A DNA stretch of 64,000 bases, taken from contig NC_056755.1 in assembly GCF_018687715.1 (NCBI RefSeq), forward strand, positions 32,791,001 through 32,855,000. Reading direction: 5' to 3'. The notes beneath the pieces were generated by a model. That model was given only the letters and a program-made list of their open reading frames with translations. It did no database searches and was not told where the DNA came from. This DNA comes from Carya illinoinensis (lineage: Eukaryota; Streptophyta; Magnoliopsida; Fagales; Juglandaceae). This document shows, in pieces, positions 45,611 to 58,922 of the stretch (position 1 is the first letter of the stretch; every line of letters starts with the position of its first letter). The translations under genes and the position numbers were made by a program.

Positions 45611-46516
45611 CTTGCCCTAATGTGGTGTAAGTTGCGTTTCATTAACTTTTCATTAAATGAAACTGTGAGTTTTATGGTTGAAGAATGTAATGTACGAGTT
45701 TTATTCGGAGAGAGTTTGCATTTTGGTTATACAGTGCATTTCATTATATTGTAAGAACAACTCGCAAGAATATAAGCGGGAAGAGTTTAGTGCAAGTCTC
45801 ATTGATTGACGTTGTGTTGAACTGTTCTTGGAGGCTGAAAATTTCTCGAAAATTCTCTTCAAGATTTCGAATTAAATCTTGATCAGTTCTTGTCATTGTG
45901 TTTGTTCTTGTTCTGTGAAATTGTGGGTTTTTTTGGTTCTGGGCAGAGGATTGAAGGCGGTCCCTAACACAGTATTGGATCATCCATCTTCTATTACTAT
46001 TAGAATCTCCGCTCCGAACCAATAACAAAGAAAGTAAAACAGGCGAAACTAAAGGTTAAAAACTAGGTCTGCCATAACAATGATTTCTATTCTTTTTGGC
46101 ACCTGGTGTTCGGAAACAGAGTCCAATATAAAAAAATGAAAATTGTGTAAGAGAAGATGAACATCATATTGTTTCCTCCATAAAACTTTGGCGAATCAAT
46201 GTATATACATCAATGAATTACATGTATCCTAGCGGTAGCAAAATAGAAAGAAAATCTGGTGATAATGTTATGATTATCCTACTCCTAGCACTTACAGCTG
46301 CGAATAAGCTGATTTTACAAAACAATGGTTGTGCCCCAGCAGCAGAATTACATCAACCGTTGACGATCTAAGTTGATGAAAATATGTTTGACAAGCTCTC
46401 CATTAACGACCATTTGCAATCATATTTGTAACCATCTCTTGAAATGCTTGACCTCGGTAATTAATGAATTTTCTTCAGAATCCGCAATGCTTAATCTTCA
46501 AGAAAATAATGGAGGA
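45611..46516. other. Intergenic and CFM3-type 3' UTR
   Basis: A 94-codon minus ORF (46028-45744) contains a Gag-like helical stretch (MTRTDQDLIRNLEENFREIF) and may be a retroelement remnant, unproven. About 46200-46516 is probably the 3' UTR of the CRM gene. Confidence 0.35.
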
Positions 46517-49500
46517 TTAAACTCGCTTAAACTCCATATTTTGATCATTGATATCTTCACGACCACTGTCATATATTTCAAGATATGCTTCTTCCCCTTT
46601 GTCCTGAGTCCATGAAATAACAAACTAAGATAAAACTAAAACTCACCCAACATAAGGAAATTAAGCTGAAGAGATTCAAATAAAGGATCCTAGTACAACA
46701 ATATGACAAGACCCAGACACTGCAGAAAACTGCCAGGTCTATTGGGTTGGAGGAGTCAAGTCCGAGGCGACAATTCGACATGAGGCACTTGTACAAATTC
46801 ATAGAGAGAAAACTAAGTGCTTAATTACCTCTTCCATGTCATCATCAGAAACATTGGGATCATCCAATCTTGAGTACAAGGTTTTTGAGTCATCAATGTC
46901 TTTCCCATTACTCAAATCTTCCTGCAATCAACAGAACATATAAATTCCTCACAGAAAATAAAAGATTTCTTTAGCTAAGAATTTTTGTTCGTAAATATCA
47001 ACGTCTCTTGTGAAGCAATGTCACCAGTATACCAGTTCAGATTTCACCAACTCAATTCTCTCATGTAAGTCTGAGATGTGATGCTTAAGTGCCTGCAAAA
47101 ATAGGAGATCAATTCAATGGAAGTGTAAATCATGTAATTTATTCAAGAAGATCAGGAAATTATTATAATGTTACCTCACTCCTTTGAAGTTCAATTGACC
47201 GAGCCAATGCCTGCTTTCTTGTCAATAGATTCTTCGGTTTTAGTCCTTGAGGCTGTAGATAGTTCTTCCCACGATATACGATAATTGCATACCCTTTGGT
47301 AGTTTTATCTAAAGATACCAGCACTCCACCACTCTCAGCTTCCAAAGAAATAGCAATGTGCTTGACTAGTTCAAACCTTTTTCCTCTCACAATTATCTTT
47401 ACCAACTCACGATACTTCCAATGTAAGTGCATGTTCTGAATGGTACCATCGTAAACCCCTCGCCTACCTGAAACAGAACACACAGCTTTTGACTCCTCCT
47501 AAAGACCATCATCAAGAAAAGAAGAAAAGAGGCTATTCATACCTAGAAGCAGAAAGGGTTTCATGCTCAAACCCATCTTACGAAATAAAAATCTCTCCTC
47601 ATCAGTTATGGTTTCTAAATCAGTTGGGAGATCTGCTGGTTCCAGATACTCCTGCACTTTTGCTAAAGCCTTCTCAGCCTTCTTAAGCTTCCATTTTGCC
47701 TAGGATCAATCAGAATTAGGTATACATCAGAGCTTTAAAAGTCTTAGAATTTTCTTTCCAGACAATAGTGCTGGAAAAGGTTTTTGTGTCATAGAATTTT
47801 TATATTATATTTGCTTTAGTCTCATTGTAACTTACAAGAGCTAGTTTATTCTGAAGGTATCTGACTAGCAAAGCATGTCTAGTCAAAGCTGAATCTCTGA
47901 TCATTTTCTGAACATCTTCACCAGTTGGCTGGTTGCCCCAGCGAGATGTTGCTGCCTTGGTTTCAGCAAGGGTTCCAGCCACCAATGGACCTTTGGAAGC
48001 TTTGGCTTTTGACTCAATTAAGGCCAGGGCCCTTTGTCGTGCGTGATCTTCCTCGTCTTGTTGGAGATCAGCTAGCTTCCGCCTCTCTTTCAATGCCTCT
48101 GTAACAGCTGGAGGCAAGAAATCATGGCCCCTGTAAAAAACAATATATTCCTTGTTTCTGGAAACCAATGTGCCCCCTGTCAATTTCTGCATGCATAGAA
48201 ATGCAACTGTCAAAAGTAGGAAAAGATTACCCTCAACATTAGGGTAGCCACAATCTGATTGCTATAAGACAGAAGCGAGTAGAACAGAGAAGTCGGACCA
48301 ACAGTCTTCAAAGATTGAAAGAAGGAATAAAATGAACAGTATCCTGCCTATAAAGATAACATAATTATACAGTTGACTACCATGTCTTGAGCCCTAAAGA
48401 ATGTGTGTCAGCATGTCTTTGCTATCAAGTCATGTCATAATCAGATTCATAAAATGTGTGTTTGCTGGAAATTTATGAAGAGATGGCATAGTAATTTCAA
48501 GTCATTGAATGTGTACTTTCTCTTCACTAAGTTATATGAAAATGAAAAGAGTTTGCCACTTTTGCTTTATGTTAATGTGCAAACTAATCACAACATACAG
48601 AAATCAATCAATGGTGCAGTAAACAAACTACTCCCAACTTATCAAGTCTCCATATCAAGCATTTTTCATCAATTCCAATCTCTCCATTCACACTAACAAA
48701 ACCTCACAATTGGAAATTGAGTTGTGTTGCACACTCAATACATAAAATAGCAGACAATTGCATCTAGTATTTTAGAAAAAAACAATCCAGATGATCAAAT
48801 TCACATGTGAAGTACGAAAATTATCTTAAATCAATGCAATCTGCTCCACGATACTTGACGTTCTACTCTAATGGTTTTTTAAGCAAGGATGGAAACCTAA
48901 GAGATCTATTTAAAATACTCCATATACAAACAGCGGGAATGTTTCTGAGCTATGTTATAACAAATAATGTTTCTGAAGTGTTACCTTCAGTTCTTCTGCC
49001 ATCCTCTCGTTCCGTGTATTCAGTACACCACGTTTGATGGCTATCTTTGCGATAGCACTTCTTTCCCATAGCTTCACCATAGCCCTTGCAAGACCTTGCA
49101 GTTCTCTGCTCCTTCCTACAAACATTAAGCATATTCAAAGTAATAAGAAAACATGATTTAGTTAATACGGCCATGAATATGTACATTAAGTATTACGTAC
49201 CTAAAGCAAAATGTGGAGGCATTGTTCTAGCAAGTCTACGGATGAATGTCATCTCCTTGTTTCTTAGACAATGTCTTAATCCATAAGGAAGAAGTCTGAA
49301 TGGAGGTCTATATCCAGAAACCACTGCAGGAAGTAAGTCTGCATCCACAGGCAATGGTTCACGACCTGTCCAATCAGTAAAGCGTGGACCCAAATCATCT
49401 AACAAATGGTCGAGATCACTAAATTCCATCAGTTCTTCTTCAGATAGATCCTTCAAATACTTTGCAGAATCAGGGATAAAAGGTTTTCTAGCTCTATATG

Positions 49501-51109
49501 TGTCTACCCCCATGTTATGTGTAGCGTCACTACTAGCAACCTTTGAATCTTCCAACATATTTATGTTAGTCTGACTTTGTCTGGTATATGATTGTACACA
49601 AGGAAGTTTGTAGGCTATTCCCCTGTACAACACAACAGAACTGCCTGACCTCCATATAATCAAACCTCCCGTTTTAGCCTGATACAGGCACAAAGATAGT
49701 TAACAAAAGATGCTAGAAGATTAATTTCTCCACATATTTGATTATCAAAAGCATAAAACACAAGAAGACAGGACAGACGTATTTCATTAAAGGAAAGAAA
49801 GCCATGAAGAATCCCATCTAACCATAGATTTTTGAGTTCTATCATTACATGGGGTCAAAATAATATCGAAATCATGCTTCAATTTGAATAAGAACAACAT
49901 ATATATAGAACCGTGCGATTCAGAAAAGCATACGCCACCATAAGTGTGGAAGCTCCAAAATCTTCAAAATAGTTCCACATATACTGAAACAAAAAATGTG
50001 CAAACACTGACCTCTAAAATCTCATGGGTCCTTTTCATGTCAACCGCAAGAGGCCCTTCAAATTTCAACTTCACCACTTCTTGAGACTTCCACTTTTCAT
50101 GCATAGAATCCACCAAAGCCTGTGTAATTCCCGCAACGCCAACCGTTGTCCTCTCCAGCATCCTCAAAGCTACATTCCTTAGTCTCCGCAGCTCATATTC
50201 CGGAAGTGTTCTCTCAGCCAACTCCGTATTGCTCCTCCTCCTCATACCAGATGTCTCTCTCTTCCATGGTAGCCTAATTGAGCCACTATCACCATCCACA
50301 GAAGCCACATTCTTTTCAAAATTTCCAGCTTCCCCAGATGGCTTTTCCTTCGAAGAAACTGCATTTCTGCCAATCCATACCTTTGTCTCCTTGCCTTTTT
50401 TAACCCCAATTGGAATTTCGGCAAACATATCACCTTCTCTCTCACACTCGCCATTACGAACAACTTCTTGTTGACGAATTTCCACACTTTCATCTCTTTT
50501 GGAAACTCCTTTAACAACACCATTTCTCAATGGCCCGCCAGCCCCATCAGAAGTTCCATTTTTTTCACGACGCTTTTGGGGGGCTTCAGGTTCAGAGTCA
50601 ATACGAAAATTCTTGGTATTACTTCTATGAACCCAAGGAGCCGGAACAAACACGTTCGATAAAACAAAACTCGCTGGCTCACTCACTGACTCTTTATCAT
50701 CAACTTCTGATTCAGATACGGAAGTCCCAGAAAAATCCCGGTTCTCCTCTTGTTCCTTATGCTCTAGCTTTTCTCGTTGTTCAGGTTCCTCCCATGGAAA
50801 TTTCTCTCTCGTAGAATCCAGTTTAAGGGACCATTTCTCCCTGATTTGCTCAAAGAAGCTCGGCCTGGGCTTCCTCTTTGTGTTTCCGGTCTCGGAAGAT
50901 ACTAATCTGGTTCTCCGAGATTGAAGGGTATCAACCTGGACCGTCTGCTCAGAACAGGAAATTCTGAATCTGACGAGGTTTCTGGGATTGCTCAAAGAAT
51001 GGTTTTGGGGTTGGATAAGAAGGCTGTAGAAAGAAGGGGATAAGGGGCAAGTGCGAACCGATGAAGCAGAAGAAGTGCGAGAATTCAGTGAGAAGGATGG
51101 AAGCGCCAT
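46517..51109 (-). CDS. CRM-domain splicing factor, CFM3 type (three CRM domains), nine exons
   Basis: 915 aa from exons 51109-50012, 49678-49201, 49115-48985, 48186-47836, 47699-47543, 47467-47175, 47092-47033, 46921-46829, 46603-46517; all GT-AG and in phase. CRM proteins bind group II intron RNA; CFM3 family members act in chloroplasts (and mitochondria) with CAF partners. The N-terminus ([17 protein letters not shown]) is a Ser-rich transit peptide. CRM1 about 305-390 ([14 protein letters not shown]... [17 protein letters not shown]), CRM2 about 495-610 ([33 protein letters not shown]), CRM3 about 715-815 ([25 protein letters not shown]). An acidic tail follows. Three rather than four CRM domains and the motif wording favour CFM3 over CFM2. 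Confidence 0.92.
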
Positions 51110-51636
51110 GGCGTTTGTGCAAATTCTTTAAGCTATTTCTAGGACAGGATTTACGCATATCTCCGACTACCCGACTCTATTAGACGACATGTAGCACGTA
51201 TGTTATTTCTTTACTCTTCTGTTAAACGACCTGAGTAGGTTTACACTACTTATGAAGAGGATTTTTCCTTTGAGAGATGTTATTTTAGCCTTTTTATAAA
51301 ATACAATATGTCATCTTTTAAAGTAAATTTTATTATTCTTTTATGGATATAGTTTCTCTCTTTCCGAGCTTAATAACCCTACCTTGTTTAAATTTACTAT
51401 GCTTTAAGCTTAAATACTTGAGCTTGATATATATATATAAGTCGAGCTCGAGCAAGCTCGAACTCAACTTAGAATGAGTTTGAACCAATTTATTTAAAAA
51501 AAAAAAAATTAAATTTATTCATGTATCAAGAGTTCATGTCTTTTTAATAAGATTGAACTGTTGTTTTTATTACTTAACATAAATTATTCAATAAAAATCA
51601 AATATTTATATTAAATAAGCTTTTGATAATAAGTAA
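51110..51636. other. CFM3-type gene leader and proximal promoter
   Basis: Divergent AT-rich DNA with (TA)n at 51428-51440. No ORF of note. Confidence 0.4.
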
Positions 51637-52179
51637 TGTTAGGGGAAAATTTTCCCTTAGGAGTTCGGCCCAACCTGAGAAGGGATGCCATCCGGCTCAA
51701 GGCTAGACCTAAGGCCATCCAACTTCGGGCCACATAACTGTAGGTACCCTAACTCAAGAGGGTGTGGGTCAAGCCGACGGCCCGATCGCGTTGTGACCCA
51801 AAAGGCACTCAGCACCCCTATTGCCAGGGAAGAAGCAGCACACCACCTTGATGAGATAGTACGATCTAACCCCCCCAGGCCAAGTCTCATTTATGGAACT
51901 CTGGTAGAGGCCACTTGAGTAGGGAGGGTATAGAGCTGACTTGGGGATAGGGATAAGTGTCCTCCTCGAGCACCATAGGAAGGTAAGCTGGATAATACTC
52001 CTCATATTCTGAGAATTTTCTTTTAAACAAGACTGGCTTAAACATCGGAGGCTCTATCTGGCAACCCACAAGATTGTTGAAGTTGTGAGTAGTTTTGTGT
52101 GTGTAGGTACGTGAAAACCCGAGCTCTCGAGCGAGCTAGGGTAGTCCGGCCCAAAGGCGTACAAAATACATCATTAACA
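51637..52179. mobile_element. Solo LTR
   Basis: 543 bp of GC-richer DNA that starts TGTTAGGGG and ends CATTAACA (TGTTA/TAACA ends) between perfect 5-bp duplications AGTAA (51632-51636; 52180-52184). No internal coding part, so it is what remains after recombination between two LTRs. The retroelement family is not identifiable here. It lies about 530 bp upstream of the CFM3-type start codon. Confidence 0.75.
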
Positions 52180-52326
52180 AGTAAAAATTTCCTTAATCTA
52201 AATAAGAAGAGAGTCATAAAGATAAATGTTTGAACTCAAAAAATTATGGTTTCTAGAATTTTGTTTTCCTTTCAATCTTTACATATTTTAAATACTAAAA
52301 AATGATATATATATATATATATATAA

Positions 52327-53415
52327 CTAGGGATCATTCAAACCTCCCTAGTTGATGTACCAGTTCATTTTAATTGTTATCCTGATTTAACTGTTGATTT
52401 ATTTGATAAAAATGTTTTGTCTACTTTAACTTTGAATGTTAAAACCTCTGGTTTTAATATGGTTGAAGGAAGCAGACCAATATCCTTAGTATACCGCATC
52501 TATGATAGAGTCTTAAGCACTAGCCTTGAGCCAAAGGCTAAGATTAAGTCTCCAAAGAATGAGACCGTCTTGATGTATAGTTCAACTTCGAACTCTAGCA
52601 TCTCGACACCCAAGATGCTTTTCTGGAAAGATGTAACTCTTCCGGATGAATGGGTACTCAAGCAGGAAATTCCCCCTGTGAAAGTTCCAGCTCAAAACTC
52701 AGACCTTAAGAGTATTCAACAGTATTTTGATGGTACTGTAAAGATTTCTTTTGACCAACCTTTAATCAGAGAAAAAAGAAATTCTTTTGCTGGTTCTAGG
52801 TCTTCTTTTAGTTCGGACCAAGATCTGAGAGATAAAAATCTTGAAAGATACTTGAGGGATCATGAAAATCCCAGTCGACCGATTCAGATCAGGGAACTTC
52901 AGTCAAAAGAAGGTCCCTCTGACCAAGATATAAAGTTGGAAGGAATTTCAACTAAGTCCCAGATTACTTCTGCTTACTATTCAACCAAGGATGATATTAA
53001 ATCCAAAGGTAAATCCATAAAGGAAGAAGTACAAGTAGAAGATGATGCTGAATCAACATCTCCTACAGCTTCTGATATGGTTGCTCCTATCCATCCCAGT
53101 CTTTGTGTTTTGGATAAAGCATTAGATAATTTAGATTCTGAACTGCTTGTAATTGATATGATTAATTTACATGCTGATTTTATGTCTAAAGAAAACCATG
53201 ATAAGCGAAAAACTTATCATAGGATTTACTCAGTTTCTGAGAAACAGAAGATTCGAAAAGAATGGAAGAAAAAGATGTATAAGGATAACAAGCACATCTT
53301 ATTCCTCGATTTCCTTGAAAATCATTATGTTTCAAAGAATTTTTTAAATGTTTTAAAAACAAGTTTTACTAAAGAAGAAGGCAGGAAAGTTGTAAAACCA
53401 GCCACCCTCATTTAG
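52327..53415 (+). pseudogene. Movement-protein region of the endogenous pararetrovirus
   Basis: Open frame entering from the (TA)n border. Its content matches the 30K-type movement domain of caulimovirids (SLVDVPVHF, PDLTVDLFD near 52350-52410). The initiating ATG and the first part of the domain are lost at the border. A long Ser/Asp/Lys-rich C-terminal part follows. The frame ends in TAG at 53413-53415 after a 1-nt shift. Confidence 0.75.
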
Positions 53416-55573
53416 AAACCATCCTTGTTTCAGTCAAAGGGAAAGAAGTAAGAGCTTCACCCTTTAAAATCTCGGATTCAGGTCCAAATGAAAATGTTTT
53501 TGCCGAAACAAAAAAGATCACAATTTTGTCAACCAGACCCTCCATACAATATGTCAACAACTCGACCGTATAGAGGATATAGTTGAAAAACCTGTTTTTG
53601 AAAAACCTGCTTTAAAGAAAACAATTGAAAAACCTTTGATCGTCCTGCCAGCTGATAGGTCAAAAATCCATTTTGGAGTGACCAATACAATGGCTAAACT
53701 TGATCAGATGCTTGCTGAAGTTAAGCAAGAAAAATCCTCTTGTTCTGTTATAGACAGAAACGGCCCAGGGGTTAATTTTGACGATTCCTTTTCTGTGCAT
53801 ACTTGGAATTCTGATGATGATGTTTCTTTGTTTGATAATTCCTTGATTCAGAAAATTGATTTACTTGAAAAAGAGTTCCAGGGTCTTCAAGTTGAAAAAC
53901 CCGAACTTGCCAGGATATATTCGAGAGACATTAAGCCAATAGGTCTCACGAAAAACTGGTACTCTAGACCCACACCTCCTGATTTACAGTACGAAGAGAG
54001 AGGTTCACACTCTCAGTTCTCCGTATCTGCTGACCAAATGTATGAATGGAATATTGATGGGTTTTCTGAGCAAGAAATCCTCAATACTCTAAATCGTATG
54101 TCCATGGTTGCTATTGCTTATTACAACAACAAACTCAGCCAGACTGAGATTGTTGATATCCTGACCAGTGGATTTTCAGGGATGCTTCGTTCTTGGTGGG
54201 ACAAACATCTCACTACCGAAGGAAGGGAAACCATTCGTTCTGCTGTCAAAAGGGACACAGATGGTTTACCCATCTTGCCACCTGAAGAGGACCGAAGAGA
54301 AGGAACTCAAGGGTCCCCTGATGGTGTCAACACCCTGATTTTTACTATAGTTAAACATTTTGTTGGAACCCCTTCCAACATCACAAATAGAGTTTTTGAT
54401 TATTTGAATAACTTGCGATGCAATAAAATGTCTGATTATCGTTGGTATAAAGATGTTTTTATGTCTCGTGTTATGCTTAGAGAAGATTCCCAAAAACCTT
54501 ACTGGAAGGAGAAGTTCATTGATGGATTGCCTCGTTTGTTCGCCATTAAGGTAAAGGACTCACTTACTGATATTACGGGTTATCTGAATTATGATAATTA
54601 TGCTTACGGTGACATAGTAAGTATGATTCAGAAACTTGGTATTAGTATGTGCAATGATCAAAGGATGATTGCTCAACATATGAAAGATAGAAAGAAAGCC
54701 AAATATGAGATGGGAAACTTTTGCGAACAATTTGGCCTTCCTCCTATTGCTCCATCTGTACAGCGCAGAAAGAGTTTTAAAAAGTTTTCAAAACCTCGCA
54801 GGGACTATAACAGATCCCGTGAGGAGTTTTATAAAAAACCTGTTTCAAAGCCGGTTTCAAGAAAGAAACCATTTCAGAAAAAGGTTTCAAAAGCCCCTGC
54901 AAAGGGAACATGTTTTAATTGTGGCCAACCTGGACACTATGCGAATAAGTGTACAAAGAAGCCACAGGGTTTTAAAAAGAAGCTTAATGAGTTAAATATC
55001 AATGCCGTTGATCAAGAAGATCTGTTTCATTTACTCGAACATAGATCTCCTACATCCTTGGATGATGATGAACTTAGTTCTAGTGGATCTGATTACCACT
55101 CAGACTCTGATCATATTAACTCACCAAACATCAAGTTTGGGTGCAATGATTCTTGTTGTGCTTCTAAAGTCAAAACAATCAATGTTTTAGACGGAGGAAG
55201 AGAACAAGGACCTGTTTTGAGTAAAGAGCAGGAACATGAAAACATGCTCCTCTCGATTATCTCACGGATCCAAGACCCTGAGCTCAAAGAAAAATATCTC
55301 AGAAAGCTTAAGGAAACAAAGACTCGTAAAGAGCCATCGACTTCCAAGGGCAAGATTTCTTTTGAAGAAACTTTGGGACGTTTTCAAAAACAAAAACTCA
55401 AAGATATTTCATTAAATGATTTACAGCATGAAGTATCTCTTGTAAAAAGAGAGATCACTGAACTCAGAGAAGAGATCAAGAATCTCAAATCTGAAAATGC
55501 ATCTTTTAAACAAGATTTAGCATGTTTAAAGTTGGATAAAGAATTTGATCATGAAAGTCCTTCTGGTGAATAA
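53416..55573 (+). pseudogene. Coat-protein region of the endogenous pararetrovirus
   Basis: After a second shift near 53560, 645 open codons to 55573. Capsid-like core about 54020-54660 (GFSEQEILNTLNRMSMVAIA; FSGMLRSWWDKHL), a Lys/Arg-rich stretch, then a CCHC knuckle CFNCGQPGHYANKC at 54910-54951. A Ser/Asp-rich and a coiled-coil tail (VKREITELREEIKNLKSEN) follow. TAA at 55571-55573 interrupts the frame before the protease. Confidence 0.82.
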
Positions 55574-56467
55574 TCAAACCAGTCAGACCATGCTGAACCC
55601 TCCAGTCCAACTAAGGAATTTTGTTTGATTCATCGTTCTGTTCCACAGAAGTGGTTTTGTTTGGTAGAGATTATTGTTAATGATGAATACAAATTCTTTG
55701 CTGTTGCTTTAATTGATTTAGGAGCGGATCTTAACTGTATCTGAGAAGGCTTAGTTCCTACCTCCTATTTCGAAAAGTCCGAAGAGAATTTATTCTCGGC
55801 AAACGGATCTAAGATGAAGATTCGTTATGAGTTGAACACAGCTCATATCTGCCAGGACAATGTTTGCTTTAAGATTCCTTCTGTGCTTGTTAAGAATTTA
55901 ACCCATGATGTTATTCTTGGTATGCATTTTCTTAACATGATTTATCCATTCCTTTCTGAAGCCGATGGGATCACCACTGACCCCTTTGGACAAAAAGTTA
56001 AGTTTAAGTTTGCTTCTAAGTTTGAACGTGATACTGCTAGAAGATCTGTGTTTTTGCTCTCTGCAAAAAGAAAACATTTAGATTTTCTTAAACAAGAAAT
56101 TAAGTTCAAACGTGTTTCTGATAATTTGCATGATTCCTTGCTTAGATCTAAAATTGAAGATTTTCAAAAAACTTTGATTTATGAGGTCTGCTCAGAACTT
56201 CCTAATGCTTTCTGGCATAGGAAAAAACATGTTGTTTCTTTACCTTATGTTAAAGATTTCTCTGAAAATTTAATTCCAACCAAGGCAAGACCTATTCAAA
56301 TGAATAGAGAAACTTTGGAGTTTTGTAAAAATGAAATCCAGGATCTTCTTGCTAAGAATATCATCAGGCATAGTAAGTCACCCTGGTCGTGTGCAGCTTT
56401 TTATGTTCAGAAAATGCTGAGATTGAGCGAGGTACACCCCGTTTACTCATCAATTACAAACCATTGA
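55574..56467 (+). pseudogene. Protease region and start of RT, endogenous pararetrovirus
   Basis: Same frame as the coat region. The protease core reads LIDLGAD (about 55714-55734), so the second residue of the family's D-S/T-G active site is Leu. A TGA follows at 55742-55744. HDVILGMHFL is the C-terminal protease motif. The RT start (KARPIQMN, SPWSCAAFYVQ) is broken by a 1-nt shift near 56412. Confidence 0.85.
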
Positions 56468-57567
56468 ACAAAGTGTTAGAGTGGATTCGGTATCCCATCC
56501 CTAACAAGAATGACTTGGTTCATAGGTTAAGTGATGCAGTTATTTTCTCCAAATTTGACCTTAAGTCTGGATTTTGGCAGATCCAAATTAGGGAGTCAGA
56601 CAGGTACAAGACTGCTTTCACTACTCCGTTTGGTCACTATGAGTGGAACGTCATGCCATTTGGGCTGAAGAACGCTCATAGTGAATTTCAAAATATTATG
56701 AATGATATTTTCCTGTCATTCACTGATTTTACCATCGTCTACATAGATGATGTTCTTGTTTTCTCCAAATCTATTGATGAGTACTGGAAACATCTTAAAA
56801 CGTTTCTTGAGATCATCAAAAGAAATGGACTTGTTGTTTCTGCAAAAAAGATTAAACTATTTCAAACCAAGATCAGATTCCTTGGTTACGACATCTTTGA
56901 AGGCAAAATCAGGCCCATCCAAAGAGCCATTGAATTTGCTGAGAAGTTTCCTGATGTCATCCTTGACAAAAACCAACTTCAAAGATTTCTTGGTTCCTTG
57001 AATTATATTTTAGATTTCTACAAGGATATGAGAAAACAATGTCGCCCGCTTTTTGCGAGATTGCGTTCCAATCCTTCTCCGTGGACTGATGTTCACACCA
57101 AAGTTGTTAAACAAATCAAGACACATGTCAAAACTCTTCCGTGTCTTGGAATTCCTACTTCAGATAGCTTCAAGATTGTTGAAACAGACGCCTCTGACAC
57201 AGGCTATGGCGGCATCCTGAAACAAATTGTTTCACCAGGCTCCTCTGAACAGATTGTTCGCTTCCATTCTGGAACCTGGAACCATGCACAGCATAATTAT
57301 AGTACTATTAAAAAAGAAATTTTGTCTGTAGTACTATGTATTTCTAAATTTCAAAGTGATTTGCTTAATCAACATTTTCTTTTACGCATTGATTGCAAAA
57401 CTGCTAAAACTGTTTTAGAACAAGATGTTAAAAACATTGCATCAAAACAGATTTTTGCACGATGGCAAGCTATTTTAAGTGTTTTTGATTATGATATTGA
57501 ATTCATCAAAGGTTCTGATAATTCTATCCCTGATTTCCTTACCCGTGAATTCTTGCAGAAAACATGA
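56389..57567 (+). pseudogene. Reverse transcriptase and RNase H, endogenous pararetrovirus
   Basis: 392 uninterrupted codons. RT: INYKPLNKVL, FSKFDLKSGFWQIQI, FGHYEWNVMPFGL, catalytic YIDD in TIVYIDDVLVFS, FLGYDI. RNase H: ETDASDTGYGG, HNYSTIKKEILSVV, RIDCKTAK, DNSIPDFLTRE. It stops at TGA 57565-57567. The catalytic residues look intact, but the frame is separated from its upstream part by the shift near 56412. Confidence 0.9.
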
Positions 57568-58922
57568 GTAAGAAGAAGAAATCAGTTCCACCGGTTACTT
57601 CACCACCCCCTGCACCTGTTTTACCAATGCTTATGCCTCCGGCATCTGCATCAACTTTGGCTTCCTCCCCACTGGAGATAGCCAATAGATTTACCAGCTT
57701 AGGACAAGTTCCTAGGCCTATTCCCCCCAGTTCTTTTGCTTCTACCTTAGCCGCTCCATACGATGTGTATGCGAATCCATTGGCTACGGTAAACCCCAGA
57801 TTTCCCTCTGCTAACAAAGCAGAATATTTCTTAAAAGCCTGGTTTCAGACTCTGTTTTACATTGAGAAATCGGTAAAAACAGATCCCTTCCAGATTGCTT
57901 CTGATCATTTTCCCCGAGGTTTCCATTGGATCCCAGAAGACCCAAATAAAAACCTCGTTTATTATCTTGGAATTTTGGTTAGCACCGGTTCCGTTTCCAT
58001 TAAATCTATTTATTGTAAAGTTGATCCTTCAAAGATCATCTTTCACAATTGTTATATTCTTTCTGTCATAACAGAGGAAGAATGGGAAACCCACCCTTCT
58101 ACCTTCAAAACAATCAAGGATTCTAACACTCAGTATAATTATTATGATTATATTGAGGCTTGGCTAAAGTTTCCTTTATTTCAAAACCCAGTTATGCAGC
58201 ACTCTTGGTTCTTCAATTTCGACAAGAAGTGCAAGCAATCTTTTCCTTTGTGGTTTCAGAAATGGTGGCATTTCTTTGGCCCCATTAATGATTTGTTTCC
58301 TGATAGTCTTCAACAGGCTATCAAACATTTTACTATTTCCAGTGTATCAAAAAAGAAAGGACGTGACATTCTACTCCCGCCCTTGCTCCATTTTCGTGCC
58401 AAATACAAAATTCCTTAGATTTGTAGATGACAATACACTAAAAAAGATCATATTCTGATTCGCCAATATTTTGTCAAATGGTGGGATAAATTTCCCCATA
58501 CAAATGACATTATTTCAAGAATTTCAGTTGATTTTCCCCTTGTTGTTCCTAACCTCAAGGATAAACAAGAGTTCCCCTCCCCCACCCCAGTTCAAGCTTT
58601 GATTACATATCTAGCCATTCCAGGTTTAAGTGATCAAGCTTCCAGTTCAAGATCTAAGAGTTCTTCATCAAAGTAGAAGAAGAAATCATCTTCAGCAAAA
58701 AAGAAGGATTCTACTTATTCATCCTCTTCTTCAAAACCAACGAAGGAGAATTTACTTTTACAAATTGAGCTGTTGAAGAAATCCATCGAAGGAGCCTCCA
58801 ACAGTGAAGATTCGGATAAGGACTCAGAAGCCTTGTCAGCCGATTCGGCAGCCTCTGCTCCATACAGCAATGTTTTTGGTCATGACTCACAAGACTATCC
58901 CCCTAGACTGGGTGATAATTGA
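57564..58922 (+). pseudogene. ORF2 of the endogenous pararetrovirus, unknown function, broken
   Basis: ATG 57564 overlaps the ORF1 stop by ATGA. About 452 codons to TGA 58920-58922, with internal stops at 58416 (TAG), 58428 (TGA) and 58674 (TAG). The Pro/Ala-rich start leads to an aromatic-rich central part (FLKAWFQTLFYIEKSV, WFNFDKKCKQSFPLWF), then a Ser/Lys-rich tail and an acidic Ser-rich end. No known domain recognised. The position is where some caulimovirids have a translation transactivator, but similarity is not evident. Confidence 0.7.

Noticed and set aside
48403..48696. 97-codon plus-strand ORF inside the CFM3-type gene
   Set aside because: Falls in the intron between exons 3 and 4, and is opposite the gene. 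AT-rich chance ORF.
53636..55573. Possibility that the CCHC protein belongs to a Ty3/gypsy Gag
   Set aside because: Upstream movement-type domain, no LTRs, no integrase after RNase H, and a following overlapping ORF all fit a caulimovirid instead.
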